Assembly: GCA_021790695.1 (NCBI GenBank)
Contig: JAJYGJ010000136.1
Location: forward strand, 1-5,261
Source: Nitrospirota bacterium
GTDB lineage: Bacteria; Nitrospirota; Thermodesulfovibrionia; Thermodesulfovibrionales; JdFR-88
Length of the DNA: 5,261 nt
Direction: 5' to 3'
The notes under the pieces are model-generated. The model saw only the letters and a program-made list of their open reading frames with translations, did no database searches and was not told where the DNA came from. The stretch's first letter is position 1. Each line of letters starts with the position of its first letter. Shown here one piece after another: positions 1-5,089 of the stretch. A program made the position numbers and the translations under genes.

Positions 1-1388
1 TGCATGATCACCCACGGAGTGGCGTTGCCGTTGGTGGTGGCGGTGGTGGGCAGGACGTCCTTGTAGAAATCGCCTTCCGAAAGCACGCCCAGGCCCGCGT
101 AGTACACGAGGTTTTTCGTGATGTTGTAGCTGCCCCTCAGGTCAACCTCGGTGCCGATGTCCTTGCTCGTGGTGGTCACTGTTGTGCCAAACTGGCTCGA
201 TAACACTGCTGCGTTCGCCTCGGAGGCCCGAAGCACATAGCCGTCCAGGGAGAGCTTGAGCTTGGCAAGCGGGCTGTAATCGACGCCCACGTTGAAGACG
301 GTGGTGTCTGAAATGCCGCCGTTGATCCCGTTTCCGTGCGGGTCCGCGCCCGTTGCGCCGGCCATGTTGTACGCGTAGACCAGCGTGTAATACTGCTGGT
401 GGGGGTTGACGAAGGTGATGAACTGCTTGTCCTTGCCGGTGTCGCCGTTGTTGCCGCTGCCGTAGGCGAAGAGTCCCCTTATGTAGACGGGATTGAGCTT
501 GTAGCCAAGGCCGATCCAGAGGCCATAGCCCTCCGCGTCCACGCTGCTGGTGGCCACGGGGTTGAAGCCGCCGTCCTTGCCGAACTGGAAGTCCGCCTGC
601 GCCGTGTAGTCCACGCCGGAGATGTTGCCTTTGCCGAAGAGGCCAAGGTCCTGAAGGGAAAGATTACCAAGAAGCCCGTCGCCGGCTGCTTTTTCGGACT
701 GACCCAGATAAGTATATGAAACGCCCAGGGCCTGGTTGGCGAACTCGCCGTTGAAGACGGCCACGTAGCCGTCCAGGTCATCGTCATTTACGGATAAGCT
801 GTTTTCGAACGGCTTGAAGGTAAGAAAAGTCAGATGGGTATTGGGCGTCGGGCTCGTGTAGAGCACGATGGCGTCGTCGCCGTACTTGGAGTTATCGAAG
901 AATATGGCTGCCGGGCCCAGGGCAAGCGGCATGTGGCCCACTTTGACGCCGGAGGGCACGCCCATGAGGCCGCTGCCCGCGTAGTTGATCCAGGCTTCGA
1001 GCAGCTGTATGTCCGTGGGCCTCGCGTTGATGCCCTCGGTGCCCCATTTATAGCTTTGGCTGCGGGGGTTGTCGCCCGCCAGGTCACTGGCCGACTCCAT
1101 GCTGACCCTGCCGGTGACGGGACCGGAGGTAACATCCAGCTTGAGCCTTACCCTCTCGTCGTAATAAGCAGACGAAGCGGAGTTTTTCGGCTGATAGCTT
1201 GTAGTGCTGTCAATATTTCCAAGATACCATCCCCTCACCCTCAGGTCGCCGCTGAGTCTGATGTTAGTGCTGCCGGCCGTCACGACCGGGTTTGTCGCAG
1301 CCGGTATGTCGGCCTGGATCGCGAAGGCCGCGGCGGCGAAACCCAAAAGAAAAAACAAGCCTATTATTAATGCTATGGACTTCTTCAA
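1..1388 (-). CDS. Outer-membrane beta-barrel porin-like protein (alginate-export/porin type), partial at 3' end
   Basis: An uninterrupted minus-strand frame gives 462 codons and runs off the left edge, so the C-terminus is missing. The start is TTG at 1388-1386, because no in-frame ATG lies near the N-terminus and an AGGAGG box sits 7 bases upstream. Residues 1-26 are a Sec signal peptide: two lysines, a hydrophobic core of about 18 residues, then Ala-rich cleavage options after AFA (residue 23) or IQA (residue 26). The mature part is rich in Gly, Asn, Tyr and alternating hydrophobic/polar strands. It opens with a first-strand motif GDLRVRGWYL (residues 47-56) and later has YYDERVRLKLD, LLEAWINY, VKVGHMPLALG and a KYGDDAIVLY-like segment. 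This pattern is typical of the large alginate-export/porin-like barrels of Deltaproteobacteria and Nitrospirota; assignment is by recognised style, not a database hit. It should sit in the outer membrane as a channel, but the substrate cannot be told. It is transcribed divergently from lptF. Confidence 0.85.
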   Translation of the reverse strand, partial: MKKSIALIIGLFFLLGFAAAAFAIQADIPAATNPVVTAGSTNIRLSGDLRVRGWYLGNIDSTTSYQPKNSASSAYYDERVRLKLDVTSGPVTGRVSMESASDLAGDNPRSQSYKWGTEGINARPTDIQLLEAWINYAGSGLMGVPSGVKVGHMPLALGPAAIFFDNSKYGDDAIVLYTSPTPNTHLTFLTFKPFENSLSVNDDDLDGYVAVFNGEFANQALGVSYTYLGQSEKAAGDGLLGNLSLQDLGLFGKGNISGVDYTAQADFQFGKDGGFNPVATSSVDAEGYGLWIGLGYKLNPVYIRGLFAYGSGNNGDTGKDKQFITFVNPHQQYYTLVYAYNMAGATGADPHGNGINGGISDTTVFNVGVDYSPLAKLKLSLDGYVLRASEANAAVLSSQFGTTVTTTSKDIGTEVDLRGSYNITKNLVYYAGLGVLSEGDFYKDVLPTTATTNGNATPWVIM

Positions 1389-1395
1389 TTCCCAA

Positions 1396-1401
1396 CCTCC
1401 T
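1396..1401 (-). promoter_or_regulatory. Shine-Dalgarno box that fixes the TTG start of the porin gene
   Basis: On the minus strand this reads AGGAGG, a full anti-SD match, with 7 bases before TTG at 1388. The codons after TTG read MKKSIALIIG, a normal signal-peptide start. No ATG or GTG lies at a usable distance. Confidence 0.85.
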
Positions 1402-1433
1402 GTTTTTTACGGGCTATAGCGTCGCCCCCATTG

Positions 1434-1455
1434 CCGCCAAGGGCGGTTTTTTTTT
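1434..1455 (+). terminator. Rho-independent terminator-like hairpin, plus-strand orientation
   Basis: CCGCC (1434-1438), loop AAG, GGCGG (1442-1446), followed at once by nine T residues (1447-1455). This is a textbook intrinsic terminator for plus-strand transcription. No plus-strand gene ends here: it lies in the porin leader, about 46 bases upstream of the start codon and antisense to it. On the minus strand the hairpin is preceded by A residues and has no U-tract, so it should not terminate porin mRNA but could fold in its leader. What transcript it would stop is unknown. Confidence 0.6.
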
Positions 1456-1592
1456 AATCCCCGAACTGGGAGCTGCCACATCCACATCCACGACTTTTTA
1501 AGCGTCCGTTGCTTTTACCACCTCCCTGATTTAAATTTTAATAAAGATACGCAGCCGATGCCATGGGGTTTTTCGCCCTGAAGTTAAGTGAA

Positions 1593-1623
1593 AATATACA
1601 TCATTTACGCCCCATTTTGTCAA
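1593..1623 (-). promoter_or_regulatory. Sigma70-like promoter for the porin gene
   Basis: On the minus strand there is a perfect -35 TTGACA (1623-1618) and a -10 TATATT (1598-1593) with a 19-base spacer, slightly long. Slightly shifted -10 readings bring the spacer nearer 17. The predicted transcript start near 1586 gives a leader of roughly 200 bases before the TTG start. Inferred from consensus only. Confidence 0.5.
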
Positions 1624-1824
1624 GATTTTTGTTTCCGTATCCCCCCTCTTTTTTGCCGCTTTGCCGCATCCTTCATTTATCTTTAATTAAATAGTCATTG
1701 CAAAAAAGAGACCAGAGCGCAATATAAAAAACGGGGCTTTTTTCAGGGTTTTTGGGCTGTTTCGCTTCCGGACGGGCGGCGGGTTGTGGCTTTTTTGCCG
1801 CACATGTGGCAAAAGTAAGGCGGG

Positions 1825-1855
1825 TTCGCTTCAGAATCAATTTTGAGACGGGTTC
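1825..1855 (-). repeat. Orphan inverted-repeat end related to the element at 4087-4299
   Basis: Read on the minus strand from 1855 this gives GAACCCGTCTCAAAATTG followed by ATTCTGAAGCGAA. It shares the 18-base block TTCGCTTCAGAATCAATT (1825-1842) with the right end of the downstream element (4270-4287), and its outer 18 bases differ from the left end of that element (GAACCTATCTCAAAATTG) at only two positions. No matching opposite end was found between 1389 and 1825, and the outer flank is CG rather than TA. This looks like a decayed or partial copy, or a related repeat family that extends leftwards towards about 1690. Confidence 0.5.
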
Positions 1856-1872
1856 CGGCAGCATGCTGAATT

Positions 1873-1902
1873 TTGATGTCTCGAAGGTTGTCCATATATA
1901 AT
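1873..1902 (+). promoter_or_regulatory. Sigma70-like promoter for lptF-lptG
   Basis: -35 TTGATG (1873-1878), 18-base spacer, perfect -10 TATAAT (1897-1902). Transcription would start near 1909, leaving about 60 bases before lptF. The promoter lies just downstream of the orphan repeat end. Inferred from consensus match. Confidence 0.55.
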
Positions 1903-1941
1903 CATAATTCAAAGGATCAATTTGAAGATTTAAAGAGGCTT

Positions 1942-1974
1942 ATGAAAAAAAGAAAAAGCGGTTTGAGAAAATGA
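1942..1974 (+). CDS. Possible 10-codon basic leader peptide coupled to lptF
   Basis: ATG at 1942 begins MKKRKSGLRK and ends with TGA at 1972-1974, which overlaps the lptF ATG (1971-1973) as ATGA. A purine-rich AAAGAGG (1932-1938) precedes the ATG, but only 3 bases separate them, shorter than ideal. lptF itself has only a weak GAGA just upstream, so ribosomes finishing this short frame could re-initiate at lptF. Six of the ten residues are Lys or Arg. It may equally be an A-rich leader with a chance ATG; there is no evidence of a functional peptide. Confidence 0.3.
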   Translation: MKKRKSGLRK

Positions 1975-3047
1975 AGACCATTCATAAGAGCGCCCTGAAG
2001 GAACTGGCGTTGGCCCTGACCATAAGCCTGCCGCTTCTCAATTTCATACTGATGATGGAGAAGGTGATGAAGATCTCCAGGCTCATGTCGAGCGTGGGGG
2101 CCTCCGCGGGTGAGTTTTTCCGGGTCATAATCTATATGCAGCCCGAACTCATGCTCCTGACCCTGCCGATGTCCTTTCTGCTTTCCGTGCTCTACGTCTA
2201 CGGAAGGATGAACGCGGACACGGAGCTTGTGGTGCTCAGGGCAAGCGGCATGTCTTTCAGGCAGGCGGTTTTGCCCGCGTTCATCGTCGGCCTGGCCTGC
2301 ATGCTGGCCGGATTTTTTGTCAGCTTCCATCTGGGCCCGGAGGGCAGGAAGGACGTCAGGCTGGCCGTGACGGATACGCTGCGGGCGCGCGCCCCCTACG
2401 CGATAGAACCGGGTGTTTTCAACACGCTGGTGAAAAATACCGTCATATACGTGACCGGCAGGGGAGCCGGTGGCAGGCTTTCGGGCGTTTTTATTTACGA
2501 CCGGAGAAGTCCGCGCAGAACGCTTGTGATAAACGCCAGGCAGGGTTTTATAAGGCTCGCGGATGAAAAAGGGGGTTCCTCCCTTCTGTTTGATCTGAAG
2601 GACGGCCTAGTTCATACGGTGAAGGGGTCCCGGCTGACGGAGATATTCTTCCGCGATTACCGTCTGGTCCTTCCGCTTGCGCTTGAAAAACCCGGCGTGA
2701 GGCTCCAGGAGATGGCGCCCCGGGCGCTTCTGGCGCTGGCCGCGGGGCAGAGGGGCGAGCCCAGGACCGAGACCATCCTGGAGCTTTACCGGAGGTTTAC
2801 CTTTCCGCTTTTTAACCTTGCAATGATGTTCATGGCCCCGGCCCTTTCCCTGTATGCCGGGAAAAAGGCGAGACTCGGCGGGCTTGCCATGGGCACCATG
2901 GTTTTCTCGGTCTACTACGTGCTGCTGACGAATTTTGAAAAACTGAGCGAGGCGGGCAGGCTGCCGGCCTTCTGGGGCGGGTGGTCGGCCTATTTGATCA
3001 TCCTCGCGGTCTCGGTTTTTGTCTTCCGTAAGGTCGGGCGCAGATGA
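1971..3047 (+). CDS. lptF: LPS export system permease LptF (YjgP/YjgQ family)
   Basis: A 358-aa inner-membrane protein, close to the usual LptF length (about 360). LptF pairs with LptG to form the transmembrane part of the LptB2FG ABC transporter, which extracts LPS from the inner membrane for the periplasmic bridge. Visible layout: TM1 about residues 10-29, TM2 about 57-77, TM3 about 98-121, a periplasmic beta-rich domain about 122-265, then TM4 about 276-296, TM5 about 303-321 and TM6 about 334-352. The segment ELVVLRASGMSFRQAVLP (85-102) is the conserved cytoplasmic coupling-helix region expected to touch LptB, and YRRFTFPLFNLAMM (273-286) is the conserved entry to TM4. ATG at 1971 is the only start in frame: upstream codons reach a TGA at 1923 with no alternative. 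The stop overlaps the lptG start by ATGA. F is distinguished from G by gene order and by comparison with the next gene, so a swap is possible but unlikely. Confidence 0.92.
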   Translation: MKTIHKSALKELALALTISLPLLNFILMMEKVMKISRLMSSVGASAGEFFRVIIYMQPELMLLTLPMSFLLSVLYVYGRMNADTELVVLRASGMSFRQAVLPAFIVGLACMLAGFFVSFHLGPEGRKDVRLAVTDTLRARAPYAIEPGVFNTLVKNTVIYVTGRGAGGRLSGVFIYDRRSPRRTLVINARQGFIRLADEKGGSSLLFDLKDGLVHTVKGSRLTEIFFRDYRLVLPLALEKPGVRLQEMAPRALLALAAGQRGEPRTETILELYRRFTFPLFNLAMMFMAPALSLYAGKKARLGGLAMGTMVFSVYYVLLTNFEKLSEAGRLPAFWGGWSAYLIILAVSVFVFRKVGRR

Positions 3048-4087
3048 AACTGCTCAAAAGGTTTTACCTGAAGGAATTCATGGTTGCCTTCGGTGTCGCG
3101 GCCCTCGGGCTTTCACTGATGCTGGCCACGTTCGATCTGATAAACCGGATGTCCGGTCTCAGGGAGGCCGGGCTGTACGGTTTTATAAAGTACACGGCGC
3201 TCGTGCTGCCGCAGTACATGGTATATACGATGCCAATGGCGGTCCTGTTCGCCTCGCTCTTCACGGTGGGTCATGCCGTAAAGAACAGGGAGTCGGTTGC
3301 GGTTATGGCGGCCGGGGGCAGGATGCGCGCACTGTTTCTGCCGCTTGCGGCCGCCGGGGCTTTTTTGGCGCTTCTGAGCTTCGGCCTGAGTCAGTTTGTG
3401 GCGCCGGGCGCGACGCAACTGGCAAACTCGATGACGCGGTCCCGCGGGGGCGCGTTATTCCTGGAAGGCACTGTCTGGATGAGGGCCGAGGACGGTTCGC
3501 TTGTGCGATTCAGCCTCTATTCGAAAGAGGATGAATCGGCCAGGGAGGTGCAGATATTCAGGTTTGAAAACGGGATGCTGGCGGAGAGGATAGACGCCGG
3601 GGGGGCGAAATACAGGGGCGGACGCTGGATCTTAACCGGCGTTTCCATTTACGAGCTGCTTCGTTCCTCATACACCAAAAAATCCGTCATCACGCTTCCG
3701 GGGTTCATAGAGCCGGAATTTCTGGACAGGCAGGTGCTCACTTCCGAAGAGATGGGCATCACGGAGCTCTACCGGTACACGAAGAGGCTAAGGAGGGCGG
3801 GCATAAGGAGCACAAAACTCGACGTGGACGTCCAATCCAGGATCGCGTACCCGCTTGTAAACTTCATCATGGTGCTGTTTGCGACGGCCCTGTCGCTGAA
3901 AAGGGGCATGGGCGGCCTGGCGGCGGCCGGCGTGGGTGTCGGCGTCAGCCTGTTTTACTGGCTGGTCTATACGTTTGGCCTTTCTCTCGGTTATTCGGGC
4001 CTGCTGCCGCCATTTGCCGCGGCCTGGACCGTGCCGCTTTCCTTCGCGGCCATCTCCTTATGGCTCTTCGTAAGGATAAGGGACTAG
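3044..4087 (+). CDS. lptG: LPS export system permease LptG (YjgP/YjgQ family)
   Basis: A 347-aa partner of LptF in the LptB2FG transporter. TM1 about residues 11-31, TM2 about 52-77, TM3 about 97-120, periplasmic jelly-roll-type domain about 121-262, TM4 about 266-285, TM5 about 290-313, TM6 about 322-344. Family marks are NRESVAVMAAGGRMRALFLP (coupling helix, 81-100), GTVWMR (142-147), YRGGRWILTGVSIYE (190-204), an EELYRY-like stretch before TM4 and SRIAYPLVNFIMVLFA (265-280). The ATG overlaps the lptF TGA (ATGA), with AAGGT about 9 bases upstream as SD, so the pair should be translationally coupled and made in equal amounts. The stop codon TAG (4085-4087) spans the junction with the inserted repeat element: TA is the target dinucleotide and G the first base of the element. 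Removing the element gives TAA at the same site, so the protein is not truncated. Confidence 0.92.
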   Translation: MKLLKRFYLKEFMVAFGVAALGLSLMLATFDLINRMSGLREAGLYGFIKYTALVLPQYMVYTMPMAVLFASLFTVGHAVKNRESVAVMAAGGRMRALFLPLAAAGAFLALLSFGLSQFVAPGATQLANSMTRSRGGALFLEGTVWMRAEDGSLVRFSLYSKEDESAREVQIFRFENGMLAERIDAGGAKYRGGRWILTGVSIYELLRSSYTKKSVITLPGFIEPEFLDRQVLTSEEMGITELYRYTKRLRRAGIRSTKLDVDVQSRIAYPLVNFIMVLFATALSLKRGMGGLAAAGVGVGVSLFYWLVYTFGLSLGYSGLLPPFAAAWTVPLSFAAISLWLFVRIRD

Positions 4088-4182
4088 AACCTATCTCAAA
4101 ATTGCTTCCGGCTGCAAGAGGCTGAAATGGGTAGCGAGCGGCCAGTGAGCGAATCCTGATGAATCACATATTCCATACATTC

Positions 4183-4199
4183 TATGCCCGCAGGGCATA
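4183..4199. repeat. Hairpin inside the MITE-like element (7-bp stem)
   Basis: TATGCCC (4183-4189), loop GCA, GGGCATA (4193-4199). A perfect stem near the centre of the element. No T-tract follows on the plus strand; the minus strand continues into GAATG. It is structural rather than a classical terminator. Confidence 0.7.
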
Positions 4200-4223
4200 A
4201 AATCGCGGCATACTGCGTCATCA

Positions 4224-4265
4224 AGGGGAAATCGTCCTCGACGTGGCGCTGCCACGATTTCCTCT
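4224..4265. repeat. Long hairpin inside the MITE-like element
   Basis: AGGGGAAATCGT (4224-4235) pairs with ACGATTTCCTCT (4254-4265) with one non-Watson-Crick position. An alternative, smaller perfect stem CGTGGC/GCCACG (4242-4247 with 4251-4256, loop GCT) overlaps the right arm, so two mutually exclusive folds are possible. Confidence 0.65.
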
Positions 4266-4394
4266 CTCTTTCGCTTCAGAATCAATTGTAAGACAGTTCT
4301 AATTGGGGTCGGAAATTCGTTGAAATAATTATTCACGGATGCTCAAAGGGCGGCAGGCAAGATTCTAGCGACGTGATGCGCAGAGCGTGTGCGA

Positions 4395-4754
4395 TCAGCC
4401 CAGTTGCGCCTTTATCCAGTCCTCAAGCGCTCTGTTGAGGGGGTACATGCCCGAAATGTCCTTTACGCCCCTGTCGCGGACCGCCTCCCAGAGGAGCCCC
4501 TCGGGGACGTCCGTTATCCGGGCGAGGGTCTTGGACCTCAGGCAGTAGGTCTTCATCGCCATGAGGGCCGGTTTGGGCAGGCCCTCCATGTACTCCACAT
4601 AAAAAGAAAACCCCTGCGTCTCCTTTATCAGGTCCGCCTGATTTTCCGAATGGACGAACCTGGGTTTGAAAAGGACCTCCGGGGTTACATCCAGGCGAAG
4701 ATTATCCCTGAACACCCTGTTTTTTCGAAGCCTGGAGATGGTGATGTCTATCAA
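4395..4754 (-). CDS. Conserved-looking hypothetical protein, 119 aa
   Basis: I do not recognise the family. The start is TTG (4754-4752): AGGAAG (4767-4762) stands 7 bases upstream, and the codon overlaps the TGA stop of the preceding gene as TTGA, indicating translational coupling. The protein is soluble, without signal peptide or membrane segment. Residues 1-35 are Arg/Lys-rich (MIDITISRLRKNRVFRDNLR...), the middle (44-62) has an aromatic stretch (QGFSFYVEYMEGLP), and residues 63-119 look mainly helical, with LARITDVPEGLLWEAVRDRG (78-97) resembling a short helix-turn-helix and an amphipathic tail LNRALEDWIKAQL. One cysteine (residue 71) gives no metal site. It is last in the minus-strand set and converges on lptG across about 95 bases plus the MITE. 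Reading-frame integrity, RBS and coupling support a real gene; function is unknown. Confidence 0.75.
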   Translation of the reverse strand: MIDITISRLRKNRVFRDNLRLDVTPEVLFKPRFVHSENQADLIKETQGFSFYVEYMEGLPKPALMAMKTYCLRSKTLARITDVPEGLLWEAVRDRGVKDISGMYPLNRALEDWIKAQLG

Positions 4755-5089
4755 ATACCTGCTTCCTTTCTGAATTGTTCCACCGCGGCCTCGCTTACCT
4801 CGCGGAGCATGGCCTCCTTCGCCTCTTCGATCCGCTTCATGGACAGGCCCAGTTTTTTTGCCAGCCTTTCAAGCGGCATGCCTTCCTTGAAGTGCATCTG
4901 GGCGATGAGCACCTTCAATGCGTCATCCAGAATCTGGGCCCTGAGGGTCTCATCCTTCACGTCAATGAGCCCGGCCGCGCTCTCAAAAGACATTCCCTGG
5001 CTGACGGCGCTCTGGATCCGTTTTACGGATTCGCCGTAAAGCTTGTCTTCCTCCGATTCGGGAAGCCCGCTATACCATGCCTCAGTCAT
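4751..5089 (-). CDS. Small helical protein with two helix-turn-helix-like units, 112 aa, function unknown
   Basis: ATG at 5089, TGA at 4753-4751. No clear SD precedes the start, but the ATG overlaps an upstream open frame's TGA as ATGA, so coupling is likely. The protein is charged and almost entirely helical. Two similar units begin about 38 residues apart: GMSFESAAGLIDVKDETLR (32-50) and GMPLERLAKKLGLSMKRIEE (70-89). The second has the spacing of a helix-turn-helix (LERLAKKLGLSMKRIEEA) and resembles the C-terminal tails of Rpn/PD-(D/E)XK transposase-like proteins, where such units end larger proteins; here it stands alone. A DNA-binding or protein-interaction role for the 119-aa partner is conceivable but only inferred. 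There is no signal peptide, no membrane segment and no cysteine. Confidence 0.75.
   Translation of the reverse strand: MTEAWYSGLPESEEDKLYGESVKRIQSAVSQGMSFESAAGLIDVKDETLRAQILDDALKVLIAQMHFKEGMPLERLAKKLGLSMKRIEEAKEAMLREVSEAAVEQFRKEAGI

Larger units (their letters stand above)
1389..1941. other. Divergent intergenic region between the porin gene and lptF
   Basis: About 550 bases without a convincing gene. From left to right it contains the porin RBS, a plus-oriented terminator hairpin (1434-1455), a short hexamer-type repeat with (CCACAT) units at 1476-1491, an SD-like GGGAGG on the minus strand (1526-1521), the porin promoter (1593-1623), AT-rich DNA, an orphan transposon-like end (1825-1855) and the lptF promoter (1873-1902). 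A bulged hairpin at about 1790-1816 pairs CTTTTTTGCC with GGCAAAAG around CACATGTG. TTTTTTGCCGC occurs twice, at 1649-1659 and 1791-1801. The minus-strand frame across 1673-1912 has no RBS evidence, and its 5' end falls inside the lptF promoter, so it is not called. Confidence 0.6.
4087..4299. mobile_element. MITE-like non-autonomous element with imperfect inverted ends and TA target duplication
   Basis: The left end GAACCTATCTCAAAATTG (from 4087) and the right end, read inward on the minus strand, GAACTGTCTTACAATTG (from 4299) align with one gap; weaker similarity continues for about 45 bases. The flanks are TA at 4085-4086 and TA at 4300-4301, the duplication made by Tc1/mariner-like (IS630) transposases. 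At 213 bp there is no room for a transposase. The interior has two strong hairpins. A minus-strand frame of 81 codons crosses the element (4091-4336), but it merely reads through the repeat and is not called. The element fills the space just after lptG, between converging genes, where its hairpins may affect transcript ends. Family assignment is inferred only from the TA and the end structure. Confidence 0.7.

Noticed and set aside
336..1370. Plus-strand frames at 336-719 and 834-1370 and minus-strand frames at 479-787 and 830-1135
   Set aside because: They lie wholly inside the continuous porin frame, have no RBS, and show the Val/Ala/Arg-rich composition of GC-rich shadow frames. The porin frame has a signal peptide and barrel-like strands.
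1402..1460. Possible c-di-GMP (GEMM-type) riboswitch in the porin leader, from a GACGCTATAGCC core next to a GC stem
   Set aside because: The real core reads GACGCAAAGCC, the stem is separated from it by about 10 extra bases, and no second (P3) stem fits before the RBS.
1204..1501. Plus-strand frames across the porin start (1204-1419, 1292-1501)
   Set aside because: They are antisense to the signal peptide and RBS of the porin gene, and the second runs through the terminator hairpin and T-tract. Neither gives a recognisable protein.
1673..1912. Minus-strand 79-codon frame upstream of lptF
   Set aside because: Its start lies within the lptF promoter region, it crosses the orphan repeat end, and it has no RBS. 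The segment LILKR it shares with the MITE frame comes from repeat DNA, not from protein homology.
1917..3534. Frames antisense to or overlapping lptF/lptG (1917-2330 minus, 3019-3534 plus, 3064-3264 and 3113-3418 minus)
   Set aside because: They are shadows of two well-recognised permease genes.
4091..4336. Minus-strand 81-codon frame across the MITE-like element
   Set aside because: It starts in flanking DNA and reads through almost the whole repeat, including both hairpins. Its composition is unprotein-like and it has no SD.
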